DNA from: Arthonia radiata
Taxonomy: Eukaryota > Ascomycota > Arthoniomycetes > Arthoniales > Arthoniaceae
Length of the DNA: 64,000 bases
Direction of reading: 5' to 3'
NCBI GenBank assembly: GCA_002989075.1
Contig: PSQN01000005.1
Location: forward strand, 682,001 to 746,000
Shown in pieces: positions 12,162 to 24,336 of this stretch. Under the pieces are notes generated by a model that was given only the letters and a program-made list of their open reading frames with translations, searched no databases and was not told the DNA's origin. Position 1 is the stretch's first letter; the number at the start of each line of letters is the position of its first letter. Position numbers and translations under genes: made by a program.

Positions 12162-15100
12162 TTCTTATTTTACGTCTGTTTTTAGTATAAGTTTAACTTA
12201 TTCTAGCTTAAAGTATCCGTTCCTAGTACTTATAGGTGTTAGATGCTCTCTAGGGGCAACGTAAGCGTTTAGCAAAAGAGAAGGAAGTCGTTCGTGCGGC
12301 GAAAAGGCAGCGCGAAGTTGTTAAAGCGGCGGTTATAGATTTAAAGAAGGAGCTCGAAAGGTTGCGTATCTAGGTATAGAACAAAATAAATTAGAATAAT
12401 ATATTGTTCGAAGAAGAATAGCTGACGGCTATGTTTAGTAGCGATATCGTAGATGTGCTAAGTAGCCTAAGTATAGATTTTCGTAATAATCTGTTTCTGG
12501 AGTTAGGTGGTAGGCCACTAATATAGTAGGCTGGTTCGTTTATAGATAACCTAGGTATTAGTAAGGCACACTAGGTAGTAGATTAGAGTGTTAGTGCTGT
12601 TATAACCGATTAATATTCTAGTCCCAATATCGTTGAATAGTGTCTTTATAGTTAATTAGGTTTTATTTTAGTTTCCATTAATTTTCGTATTTAGGATATT
12701 CTTTTTACTTTATGAGATACTGTCGTTTGCCTCGGTATTGTCTATAAGCTTAAATTGTTTTGACCTTATACTCGGGTTCTTAATTGTTAGAAAGGATTTC
12801 TAAGTTAGGTCGTTCTACTTCTTAAGAGTAGGCTAGTTCTAATAGCGCTACATAAAATACAGGATATATTTTTATTGTCTTTAGGAGTTCGAGTTTAAAT
12901 GTTACGGGTCTCAATTGCTGTAAGATTTTAAACGGTTCTGTTTTGATATAGTCAAGTTTTTTGCTTAGTCTAATAGTTTTTAAGTTTCTTATAAGCAAGT
13001 AAGCTCTTTCCCTCTCTTTTATGTCTGTGTTTAGGGTTGTTCTTAACTTATTATACTATTTTTTCGTTCGTTCTGTAATAAACTCGCTGATAGACTTTAA
13101 CTGCTAGTACAGGTGTTTTATGTTTATAGCTATTTGTATAGCTAATTCATTCTCTATAGTATTTTATAGTTGTCTTCCCTAAAAAGGGTGATACCTATAT
13201 AAGGCGTAGAACGGAGTTATCTTAGTTATATCGTTCTTTGTATCGTTGTACGCTGCTTACGCTACTAACAGTAACTGTACCTAGTCGTTCTACTAATAGT
13301 TAATGTATGTCCGAAGATACTGTTCTAGTGTTTAATTTGTTCGTTCTGTCTGTCCGTCTGTTTGTAGATAGAATAATGTTAATATTCTTTATTTTGTCTC
13401 TAGCTATTGTATTAGAGATATTTAAAATTGTAAGACGAATTTCTAGTCTCTGTCTAAGATAATTCTTTGCGGTTAGCTATAGTTTGCTAAGATAATCTAA
13501 AGGAAGGTATATACTAACTATTCTAAGTTGCTAGCTTCCTTATAAGGTACGAAGTACACGTACTTTGTAAGTTTATTGCATATAACTAGAATAGCGTCGT
13601 AAGCTACTTCTATGAGTAGATCCTTGGAGGTTAGTAACTTAGTAATAAAGTTTAGTAAGACTGTATATTATAGTCTCTCGGGTGTCTTAAGTAGTTATAG
13701 TTTACCGTATAGTAAATACTTTGGATGCTTAGTTCTTACGTATATATCGTATTCTTAGATATAATTTTTGACGTAGTGTCGGATTCTCGGGATATAGTAA
13801 GTTTTTGTAATCTTTTCTATAGTATTGTCGATGCCTTTGTGTCCTTTAGTTAGGTTATCGTAGAAGTTACTGATAATGTTTTGGATTAGATTTCTTAGGA
13901 CGTAGATTTTACCTTAGAATTCGTAATATCTCTTGTTGTTCTTAGTTAATCCTAGGTGTCGTTTTTTGTTTTCTTAGTACGTTTTAGGGTCGTTCAGGAT
14001 ATCTGGGATTCGGCTGTCTAGTTTAATAACAAACTCGGTTGTTATAGCCAATTGATTGTATCTAATTTTATTATTATATTCTTAGAATATTGTATGCTCG
14101 ACGTATTCCTTGTTATTAAGGTAATCTAGTCGTTAGCTTAGAGCGTCGGCTCTATCGTTCTTGAAACCCTTCTTGTAGATAATAATAAAGTTGTATAGAG
14201 CTATAGTTTCTAACTATCTAACTTATTTATAGTTAAGTTTCTTTGTTGTTATAAAATAAGTTAGGTTTTTATAGTTTATGTATACTATAATCGTATAGTT
14301 TGCTCCTTCTAGGTAAGCTCGCTATGTTTCGAATACTGCTACAATAGCTAAAAGCTCTTTATTGTAAATATTGTAGTTCTGTTCTGTAGGTAACATTTTC
14401 CTTGAGTAAAAAGCTACTGGTCTAAGCTTTTCTTCTTTGTTGTTTTAACTTATATATACTTTAATTATATAGTCTAACGCGTCTATTTCTATAAAGATTG
14501 GTAGGTTAGGGTTAAATATTGCTAGTACGGGCTTAATTTTAAAAGCTTCTTTAAGTTCTTTAAATACTAATTGCTCTTTCTACGTCTAGAAGAATTCTAT
14601 CGATTACTTTATTTGTTAAGACAGCGGTGCTATAATTTAGCTAAAGTTAAATATTTATTGCCTGTAATAGTTAACAAAACTAAAAAACTATTGTAACTGT
14701 TTTATATTCTTTAATATAGGCTAGGTTAAAACAAATTAGATCTTTAAATCTTCTATTTAGAGACCGTGCTCGGTAATTATAAATCTAAGAAATTTAACGG
14801 ATTGTTAATAAAACTAGGTTTTCTCGATATTAATTTATAAATCGATACGCGTTAATCTTTCTAATACCTTCTTAATATGTTTCTTATGTTCTTCTAGTAT
14901 ACAGCTGTATACTAGGATATCGTTTAGATAAGTAGTTATAAATATATCTAGATAATCGCTAAGTATATTATTAATTAGTTTCTAAAATAATACTAAAGCG
15001 TTTATTAGCCTAAAGGGTATAACGCAATACTTAAAAAGTCTGTGTCTGGTACAGAAGGCCGTTTTCTATTCTTCGCTCTTCTTTATATAGATTAGATTGT

Positions 15101-18052
15101 AGGCTGTTTGTAGGTTAAACTTAGTAAACTATTGCGCGTTATACAATCGATCTGTTATTTCGTCGATACGTAGTAGAGAATACTAATTTTTAACAGTTAT
15201 CCTGTTTAGTTGTTTATAATCTATATAGAGTCGTAGTTTGCTATTCTTCTTTAGTACGAAGAGTATCGGGTATTCGGCTAGTAATGTTAACTTCTAGATA
15301 AATCTTTTCTTAAGGTTCTTATTAAGATAATTGCGGAGTGCTTAATTTTCTACTTCTAATAGAAAGTATATTAGATCGAATATTGGCGTTTTGCCTTCTT
15401 ATAAAGGTATTGTATAATCTTACGGTTTATGTTCTAGGAGAGCTGAGTCTGGCTTAGCTTCTTTAAATAGGTATCGGAATTGATCGTATTCTTTAAGTAT
15501 CTTAGTAATTAACTAAGTACTTGTCGTCGTATAGAATTGTTGGCGTATAGTCGTCTCTTGTTTATACTTACGTGTAGCTAGCTATAGACAAGATACTACG
15601 TTAGACTTCTCTCGTAAAATGTCTAAATGTCGAAGTATAGTAGTACTAACCCGCGTAAGTTCTTTATTGCGCTTCTTATTCTTACTACTAAAAATAGCTT
15701 GTAGGGTATTTATTTCGTAGAACGACTCTTGTTTAGAGTACTTATACCTAGTAAAGAGGAGTTTTTTAGTTCTTTAATCTACTTTTAGGTTATATTGTTG
15801 CAACTAAGGTATACTTAGTACAGCGTAGTATTAGTTAATATCTACGATATTATAAGTAATTTCTTTCTAATAGTCCTTAATTATTATACCTATTAGTAAA
15901 GTCTTGTAATCGACTCTTTCTTCTGCCCCTTGAAATTTAAATAGTATGTAGAGTAATTTCTTCTTTTATATTTATATCTAGTACTTCTTAACGCAGCGTA
16001 TTAAGATAAAGTTGCCTGTTACGCCTAAATTAATTATAATTTTAATGTTTCTATAGTTTATTGTTGCCTAAGTATATAGGTATGTTCTATAGGCAGCCGA
16101 GCTCGCGTAGAGCTAAACTCTTAGAGGGTCTAACCGTTAGACGGGTTAGTACTACTACCCTCGAAGTAGTCGGTTTAGTCTTTTTTCTGTTAATTGTATA
16201 CGTTTTAAAGTATTTTAGGTACTAGAACCTATTGTCGGTTAATTTGCTATAAGAATGCCTGTATAGGGTGTTCTAGTACTACTTTTATTATAACGTTTAG
16301 TTTGTTGTTTACGATCCCTGCTTTAATTATATAACTATTACTAGTTAAAACTCGTTATATCTATAGGTTGTATATTGTTAGTCGAAGATATTAGTACTAA
16401 CTACACAATTCTAGACCCCTAATAAGGTAGTCTACTGGTTGTCGTAGGCGTAAGTAAATATATCCCGGGATATCATTAATTTCTCTATTAGTGCTTAACT
16501 TTCTATCGTAAAAGGCTAACTAACAAAGTCTCTATATTATTCCTTCCCAACGAATTGAGGTTTGCTCTTCCTAATTAGTGTCGTCCTCGAGAGAGGATTT
16601 TGTATTATTAGAATCTATGTTTTCGTCTTTAAGTTGTTATCTTATCTATAACGCATCGTAGCCGCTATCTTGCTTAGCTTCTACGGTCTGTTCTTCCTTA
16701 AATCTCTCTTAGGTCTCTAGGTAAGGTAACCTAGATTGTCCTTGGGTAAGGCCTAGTTCTTGTATCGAGCCTTGTTTTGGAGATATCGGTTTCTTTAGTT
16801 ACTATTCTAATTCTAATTTGTCGGATTCGTAGGTCGTACAATCGTTATTGTAGCACGCAGTCTAGAATAGTGTTTTGTATAGTATAACGGTATCTCGTAT
16901 CTGCTGCCTTAAAATAGTGTAGTTAATGTTGTTCTAGTTCTATAAGTTTTGTTGTTTCTATTTTGTTTGTTGTTTCTTTATCTCTTCCTATAACTTACTG
17001 TCTGTATCCTAGTTCTTGTGTAGATCAAATAAGTTTAGTTTGTTGTGCTTCTAATTAAGAGTAACTTAGTAACTATCCTTCTGTGTCTAGGTAGTTATAT
17101 TGAAATATTGTTGTAGAGAATAAGGTTTCTAAGATCGATTATTGCGCTCGTTTCTGTTAGTACTGTTAAACTGTTGTTTTTTAGAACGGTATTCTTTAAC
17201 TTGATGCTCTAGTTTTCCGCAATACAAGCATAGCTTATTCTTTATTCTGTGTTCTCTTTCTTAGTTATTTAGTTTTCCTTGAGGCTTTATAAAATCTAGC
17301 TCTATTAGATCGCCTCGGTCTTATCGTAAGTTTGCTCGATTCTTTGTTCTATAGAACCTATTAGTAGGGTTACCTTTCTTTTCTATCTGTCTTTTAAAGT
17401 TACTGTTGTCGATCTCCTTTACTCGTTGTATAAAGTTATCGAGATTATTAAACTTCTCTCTACAAATATAGATTATTTTCTTAATATAATTCTTAAGTCC
17501 TTTATAAAAGGTCTCGATAAGGAGTTTCTTGTTCTATTCTATTTAATTAGCATACTGTATAAATTTAGCGGCGTATCTGCTTGCTGGTTCTATTTATTTA
17601 AGGTTTCTAAGCTTCCTAATAGCGACGCGTCTAGCGTCGATCTATCTAAAGATTTTGCGAAGCTTCTTCTAAAAGAAGATTAAGCTAGCGAAGAACTCGT
17701 CAATATCCTCGCGTCTACTCTTTATTAGAGTAAACAAGAAATCGTCGAGGTAATACTTAACCTACTTGTAGGCATCTCTATCTATATAAAAGGTAGCGAA
17801 TAGAACTATAGTAGTATCGTTCAGAAACTAGTCTTTATAAGTTTTAAAGTATATAGCTAGGCGTGTTAAGAATAAAGTAACTTTAGAACGTTTATTTAAG
17901 AAGCTTTTTTCTATTTTAGTGTTGACGTCCAATATCTTACTTATACTAGCTATTCTATTGGCCAACCTATTTGTAGCGTCGTAGCTATTGGGTATCAAAG
18001 TAGTAGACATAACTAATCTGCTTTCTCTACTTTTGTAGCGAGTCTGTTAAAG

Positions 18053-18579
18053 TGTAACGCCGGTCGCTGGGAGGACTGAACTAAGGCTTACTTACCTTGT
18101 ATGCTTATCGACCTTAGTAGTAGATGTCTTGTGTACTAGAGACTAAAAGGTAAGAAAGGCGAGACAGATTATAGAGGGTAAGAGGGGCTTAACTAAAGTA
18201 GATAGAAGGTAAAGTACGTTACTTAAATATAGTTAAAGAACTTGTATTTAGATATTAAGTTAATAAACTAAAGTCTATTCTAAGGTCGGTTATTAGTTTA
18301 GCTATATAATCTAAGGTATATAGGGGAGTTCCTCTATGTCCGTTAATCTCGATAATGCCTATATCGGGTTTATAGAGAACGTAGGCTCTTATAGCCGTCT
18401 TGTTCGATAATGCTTACAGCGGGTTTATAGGGAACGTAGGCTCTTATAGCCGTCTTGTTTAATAATGTCTACAGCGGGTTTATAGGCTTAGTCGGGAATA
18501 ATGCTAGTAGAGCTAAGATAACTGGCGGTGATTAATGCTTAGGTGTACGCTAGGCCGTCTAGGGCTGGTACCCGTAACA
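18053..18579 (-). repeat. Family A LTR, 527 bases, with internal 55-base tandem repeat
   Basis: On the plus strand it reads TGTAACGCCGG to ACCCGTAACA. It contains about two and a half copies of a 55-base tandem unit beginning at 18351, 18406 and 18461. The sister LTR at 20389-20858 is about one unit shorter. It serves as the 5' LTR of the element to its left. Confidence 0.8.
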
Positions 18580-20388
18580 AATTTCTTCTTAATAGTTCTC
18601 TATTATTATATCTATTAGCAAAGTTTTATAATTAACTCTTTTCTCTATCCCTTAAAATTTAAATAGTATATAGAGTAATTTCTTTTTTTATATTTATATT
18701 TAGTACTCTCTAACGTAGCGTATTAAGATAAAGTTATCTATTACGTTTAAATCGATTATAATTTTAATATTTCTATAGTTTATTATTATCTAAGTATATA
18801 GATATATTCTGTAGATAGCTAAGCTTGTATAGAGCTAAGCTTCTAAAGAGTCTAACTACTAAAGAAGCCGGTACTTCTACCCTTAAAGCAGTCGACTTAG
18901 CTTTTTTTCTATTAATTATATACGTTCTAGAGTATTTTAGATACTAGAATCTATTATTAATTAATCTACTATAAGAATTTCTATATTAGATGTTCTAGTA
19001 CTACTCTTATTATAACGTCTAGTTTATCGTCTATAATCTCTATTTTAATTATATAACTATTGCTAGTTAGTACTCGTTGTGTCTATAGATTATATATTGT
19101 TAGTTAAAGATATTAGTACTAACTATATAATTCTAGATCCTTAATAAGATAGTTTACTAGTTATTATAGGCGTATGTAAATATATTCTAGAATATTGTTA
19201 ATATCTTTATTAGCGCTTAACTTTCTATTGTAGAAGGCTAACTAACAAAGTCTCTATATTATTTCTTCCTAACGAATTAGAGTTTATTCTTTCTAGTTAA
19301 TATTGTCTCTAAGAGAGAATTCTATATTATTAGAATCTATATTTTTATCTTTAAGTTATTATCTTATCTATAACGTATTGTAGATACTATCTTACTTAGC
19401 TTCTACGGTCTATTCTTCCTTAAATTGCTCTTAAGTCTCTAAGTAAGGTAATCTAGATTGTCTTTAGATAAGATCTAGTTCTTATATTAAATCTTGTTTT
19501 AGAGATATTAGTTTTCTTAGCTACTATCCTAGCCCTTGTTTATTAGATTTATAGATCGTATAGTTATTATTATAGTACGCGGTCTAAAATAGTATTTTAT
19601 ATAGTATAACGGTACTTTATCTCTAATACCTTAGAATAGTACGGTTAATATTATTCTAGTCCTATAAGTTATATTTTTTCTGTTCTATTTGTCGTTCCTT
19701 AGTTTCTTTCTATAACTTATTGTTAGTATTCTAATTTACGTATAGCTTAAACAAGTTTAGTTTTAGTAGTAGTTCTAAGTCTAAGAGTATATTAAGAGTC
19801 TTTGCTAGGGTAGTTATACTAAATTACTATTGCGGCGAGTAGACTTTTAGGGGTCGCCTATTATTGTACCCGCTTTGTTCTGTACTATTAAACTATTATT
19901 TCTTAGAACAGTATTTCTTAACTTAATACCCTAGCTTTCTGCAATATAATTATAGCTTATTCTTTATTCTATATTCTCTTTTCTAGTTATTTAGTTTCTC
20001 TTAAGGCTTTATAAAATCTAACTCTATTAGATCGCCTCGGTCTTATTGTAAATTTACTCGATTCTTTGTTTTATAGAATCTATTAGTAGGATTACCCTTC
20101 TTTTCTATTTATCTTCTAAAGTTACTATTATTAATCTTCTTTACTTATTATATAAAGCTATCGAGATTATTAAACTTCTTAAAGTATATAGCTAGGCGTA
20201 TTAAGAATAAAGTAACTTTAGAATGTTTACTTAAAAAGCTTTTTTCTATCTTAATGTTAATATCTAATATCTTACTTATACTAGCTATTCTGTTAGCTAA
20301 CCTGTCCGCAGCGTTATAGCTATTAGATACTAAAGTAGTAGATATAATTAATCTACTTTCTCTACTTTCGAAGTAAGTCTATTAAAGT
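18580..20388 (-). mobile_element. Second Gypsy family A fossil copy, protease to gag only
   Basis: This is a partial duplicate of about 15858-18052 in the same orientation, lying between the LTRs 18053-18579 and 20389-20858. It begins inside the protease-adjacent region and runs through gag to the 5' end. It lacks reverse transcriptase and integrase and several internal stretches. Broken throughout. Confidence 0.65.
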
Positions 20389-20858
20389 ATAACGCTAGTT
20401 GCTAGGAGAACTAAACTAAGGCTTACTTACCTTATATACTTATTAACCTTAATAAGGGTATCTTATATACTAAAGACTAAAAGGTAGAAGAGGTAAGATA
20501 GATTATAGAAGGTAAGAGGAGCTTAACTAAAGTAGATAGAAGGTAAAGTACGTTACTTAATTATAGTTAAGAAACTTATATTTAGATATTAAGTTAATAG
20601 ACTAAAGTCTATCTTAAGGTTAGCTATTAGTTTAGATATATAGTTTAAGGTATATAGGGGAGTTCCTTTATATCTATTAGTCTTAATAATACCTATATTA
20701 GGTTTATAGGGAATATAAGCCCTTAAAGCTATCTTGTTTAATAATACCTATAGTAGGTTTATAGGCTTAGTCGGGAATAATACTAGTAAGACTAAGACAA
20801 CTAGCGATAGTTAATGCTTAGAAGCGTACTAAGCTGTCTAGAGCTAATATCTATAATA
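20389..20858 (-). repeat. Family A LTR, 470 bases
   Basis: On the plus strand it reads TATAACGCTAG to ATCTATAATA, the decayed counterpart of the TGTAAC...GTAACA ends. It aligns by eye with 18053-18579 over its length but has one fewer 55-base unit. It abuts the inverted 3' non-coding fragment on its right. Confidence 0.75.
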
Positions 20859-21590
20859 GAAGTAAAGGCTTACTAAAGAAGAGAAGCTTATAGATTAAGT
20901 AGAAGAGTACAACAATATTAAAGAAAGAAAGAGAAAGTTTAAAAGAGTAGAAACCTTATTTTATATCTATCGTTAGGTACTAATAACAAAGCTTCTATCT
21001 ATAGGTACTAATTTAGAAGCAAAGAAGCCTCTTTATATAGGTTATTACTACCTATAGAGGCAATTAATCGGTAAAAGTATATATAAGAGTATATAAAAGA
21101 ACGTAAAATTAGATAAGAATAATATAAAACCTTATTATCGAGCTTGTAACTTAGGCTTAGAAGCTTTAAATTAAAAAGTAAAGCTTAGTACTATAACTTA
21201 GTACTACAAAAAACTAGCACTAAACAATATATAGAATAATAGTAAGCAACATTACTCTTTTTCTAACTAAACGTAAATATAAGCTAGCAGGTTTTTAACG
21301 AAATTATTGCTCTACGTAATATAAGGGATAGAAGATACGATAAATATAGCGAACTACATTTAGATCGAGAGCGATCCTCCTTAAGGGGGAAGGTAGTTAT
21401 AATATATAGACGTCTCGATAGCGAATTAGAACAGAATATTACCTATTTAGAAAGGCTGAGATCCTAGAATCATTTCTTCTATCTAGTAGACGCATTCCTT
21501 TCTTTTCTCCTTAATAATTAGCTTGAATACCAGTAGGGCCTATTTAGGCCCTTTTTGCTACCTTACTGCTCCCTACCCTATACCTAGATT
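20859..21590 (+). mobile_element. 3' end fragment of a second-family Gypsy fossil
   Basis: It is an inverted copy of about 7130-7870. It comprises 3' non-coding DNA, a polypurine tract (TTAAGGGGGAAGG, about 21381-21393) and the first 190 or so bases of an LTR starting at 21398. Similarity stops near 21590. The rest of the element to its left is missing or was displaced by the family A insertions. Confidence 0.55.
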
Positions 21591-22317
21591 GCAAGATACT
21601 AAAACGCAATAAATAACGTCTAGAGGTTTAGTTAGGTTTAGAGATAGTAGCTAAAGAATATTAAGGTTCTTTAAGAGCTACTATATCTTTAAGACAAAGT
21701 TTAAGAGTATATAAGGTTAATAAGTATATAAGTATAAAGATAGACAGCTTACTATAAAAAAAGAGTTGTTAACTATAATACGTTATAGTAGAGCGGGGGC
21801 GTTTAATATAGATAGTTTAACTCTATTACATTCTAGGTCTATAGATACGGCGCTATATATACTAATATCTAAGAAGAGTGTCCCGAACGCTACTAAAGCC
21901 GCTAGGGACAATAGCAATAATATTACTATTGAAACTAGTATAGAGGAGGCATAGTATGAAGACTTAGAGGCGTTAGCTCAACTTGACCCTACCCTGGCCG
22001 CTAAATATAAACGCCTGACGGCGCGGCGATTAGCGCCAAAAACAAAAAAGAATACTTTGTCGGAAGGGGTCTAGCGCTTGAAATACCTTGGCGCAATTTC
22101 CTGCGCTCGCTATTATTGTTTGCGTTTTGGGAGCAAATGCTCTCAATGCCGCAAGGATGGCCAGCTAACTATTGAATAGGGCATGTGTCGGTAGTAGAAC
22201 GCAGTCTTTTGAGAGCCTCGATCAAGACGGGCGAGGAGAAGCCTGCCGTCTAAGGGAATCAGGCATGGAAGCCTATCAAGCACGCATCCTACGTCTTCCA
22301 ATGGCAGCTGTCAATAC
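21591..22317. other. Right shoulder of the AT island, no recognisable gene
   Basis: Up to about 21960 the sequence is AT-rich. Beyond it the composition is normal. A broken plus-strand coding-like stretch (about 21766-22060, including DLEALAQLDPTLAAKYKRLT) could be a relic of a transposon gene, but I do not recognise it. A 96-codon minus-strand frame at 22318-22608 also lacks any recognisable domain. Confidence 0.3.
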
Positions 22318-22911
22318 CTAAAACTTCGAGCGGCCTTTCCAACAGTCTCCGTCAGCGATCTTTGCGTTGCTATTCTGCTTATGGGTTTTAGGTACTAAGT
22401 ACACAACGCGTTGCGTCTCACGCTTCAGGCCTGTAGACTTACCTTCAGCGTCAACCTTCTTCGCGTGGTGTTCGATCGCGTGAACCATATCCATAGCTTT
22501 GGCAGGCAGGCATAGATGAGTAATGTCAGTAAATGCCACACGAGCAATAAGAGATTGCAGAGCCGTGGAATGATCACTGGGAAGATGTTGAGTAGAACAT
22601 GGTGCCATCGGCCATTATCTTTTTATGTTACGCGACGATCAGCTGCATATTGTCTGTAACGCAACGCCTCGTTCGCTTGATAGCTGCGATAAAATCTTGC
22701 TTAGCTATGCTCATCACGGGACGTGCCTTTGACCAGCATGCACAGGGCCTTCTGAGAGATTCTGGCAGCTTTTATGTGGCCCCTGCTGTCTCCTCAACAT
22801 TCGCCGGCTTCGTGGCCTCCGTTTGTGCGTCTGCGTCTTCAACCGACCAGTGAAGGCCTCTCGCAGCTCTTCGTATGTTCCTACGTACATCTCTCAATTG
22901 ACCAACCTTTG

Positions 22912-23319
22912 TCAAGGCGTCAATACGCTCAAGTAGAGATCTGCGCATGTCCGGCAACATTTAAACGTCCCATCTCGCAGGTCTTGCCGTCTCTCGCGTG
23001 GGTCTTTGTGAATATCGGCCGCTTCCACGCACTCTGGCTCCTCACCTTCGTGGAGCTGAGCGGCGGCTCGCTCTTGATGATCTGTGCGTTCTTTGCTGAT
23101 TGTAGCTTCGAGCTCTTTCTCCTTGCGCAGGTAGCAAGTGTGGTTCTTGCGAGTGTGGTTGAAGCTGCCCCTGAACACCAGGGCGATGTCGGTGTACCAA
23201 TTGTAAAGCTGATACAGGCTCCGGTAGTCCGTAGAGTCTCTGACCACTGCGACGGCATAAGTCAGGATGCGGTAGATGACCTCGGTTGGCAGCGATGGTA
23301 GTGGCTTCCATATGTCCAT
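22912..23319 (-). CDS. Small F-box-like hypothetical protein
   Basis: This 135-residue frame starts MDIWKPLPSLPTEVIYRI, an F-box-type opening that would bind Skp1 in an SCF ubiquitin ligase. It resembles the openings of the small paralogues at 47023, 48045, 48927 and 50233. Residues about 65-100 are charged and probably coiled. The C-terminus has a cysteine pair (CCRTCADLYL). A second minus-strand frame (22960-22772) overlaps the end and could be a further exon, so the 3' end is uncertain. A role as substrate adaptor is inference only. Confidence 0.5.
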   Translation of the reverse strand: MDIWKPLPSLPTEVIYRILTYAVAVVRDSTDYRSLYQLYNWYTDIALVFRGSFNHTRKNHTCYLRKEKELEATISKERTDHQERAAAQLHEGEEPECVEAADIHKDPRERRQDLRDGTFKCCRTCADLYLSVLTP

Positions 23320-24336
23320 GCTATATGAAGATCACTAACAACCTGTCAGCGATGTGCGAACGAGCGGGCGAGCAGTGTGCATGTGAGCTTACAAAGCAGA
23401 ATGACGTGACGAGAATGGGCTGGGCTCTCTCACAGCGATCCACGGATGTGCTGGAGCGTTGTCCGTTGCTTAAGGTGGAAATAATCCTGCTTGTGTGCTG
23501 CACGAGCCTGGACACTCAATAAGTCTGACAGCCGGCCCAGCTTGTCCCGAAAAAGGGGGACATTCGATAATACGGATGAGCATACAAGCAGAAGGGATGA
23601 GAGAGGGGAAAAAAAGAAAGCTTCGCTCGCGACTGCCCTATGGAGAGGGCGGTGACGAGCCGCTGAAAATCGCTTCACCGCTCTTCAGGTTGACTCCTAC
23701 ATCTGTGAATGACTGTTTGTATCAATAAGGCCTCAATTTTCAGACAGCGACATGCTCGTTCTTGCAGCGAAGGCTCTGAGGAAGGCAGCGACGGCACAAT
23801 CATCCTGGAACTGGTTGCTCTCCACCCGATAATCTCAACAACAGAAAATCCATCGTTCTATTCGCGACTGGCAGTCTACTGCCCATCCGCCGTTGCAGTG
23901 TTCACTTCTGCACCCAAAGGCGAGCATTGCGCGGTCGTCTCATGTGGATAATTGCAAGGTGACGATGGATAGGGCCGCGGGTTGCTTGTCACTGCCTGGA
24001 TTTAAACGCGTCCTGGCGACAGTCCGGCAAATGGTGTATTTCAATGAGTAAGAGCGCGGTGCGTCTATAATGGAGGAGGATAAGGTCGAGGCCAAATGAA
24101 AGGAGACGACAACCGCCAAGGCGGAGTGACGTCGCGAACACCTCGGTCAATACAGCTTGAAGCTTCCCTACTCGAGCTTCTGTTCCGACACAGACTGCTG
24201 GCACGGTCTCAAGAAGCGGACTGATCGTCTTTGCTCCTTTAACAATTGTCATTCCCCCAAAGGCGACACTGAAGTTAGCTGGCGCTTCACTGCTCCCACA
24301 CGGATTTCTGTGCAGCCCTGCATCGCCGACGCTCCA
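23320..24336. other. Intergenic, 1 kb, promoter side of citrate synthase gene
   Basis: Mixed short frames without codon bias or known motifs. It separates the divergent F-box-like gene and the citrate synthase gene, so it should hold both promoters. No TATA box or repeat stands out. Confidence 0.4.

Larger units (their letters stand above)
11407..18579 (-). mobile_element. Near full-length Gypsy chromovirus fossil, family A
   Basis: This is a minus-strand element of about 7.2 kb bounded by two LTRs in the same orientation (right 18053-18579, left 11407-11856). From right to left: gag about 18000-16080, protease about 16050-15750, reverse transcriptase about 15400-14600, RNase H about 14600-14160, integrase about 13950-13000, and integrase C-terminus with chromodomain about 13000-12650. 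A cysteine-rich extra reading frame on the opposite strand follows. The two LTRs share their internal-side half but differ in the outer half, so they may come from different subfamilies or a recombination. It is clearly broken, with a very large number of RIP-type changes. Confidence 0.7.
1561..21960. repeat. RIP-degraded AT-rich island of nested retroelements
   Basis: About 20.4 kb in which TA, TAG and TAA are very common and CA/TG are depleted. This is the footprint of repeat-induced point mutation, which changes C to T mainly at CpA in duplicated DNA. Composition changes sharply near 1560 and near 21960. Every recognisable segment is a piece of a chromodomain-type Gypsy (Metaviridae) element, in both orientations and nested. 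No intact gene is present. The whole block is a fossil with very many breaks, and age cannot be read from LTR divergence because RIP inflates it. Confidence 0.9.

Noticed and set aside
17426-18010. Open frames on both strands (17426-17683 and 17828-18010)
   Set aside because: They lie within the gag part of the Gypsy fossil and are shadows of it.
18351-18490. CRISPR-like direct repeats
   Set aside because: The 55-base units are contiguous with no spacers, lie inside an LTR, and the genome is fungal.
1561-21960. Intact retrotransposon or functional domesticated gag/pol
   Set aside because: Every segment is heavily broken by RIP; there is no open frame of useful length on the coding strand.
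22318-22608. 96-codon minus-strand frame
   Set aside because: No recognisable motif, paralogue or splice context; kept only as a remark in the flank description.
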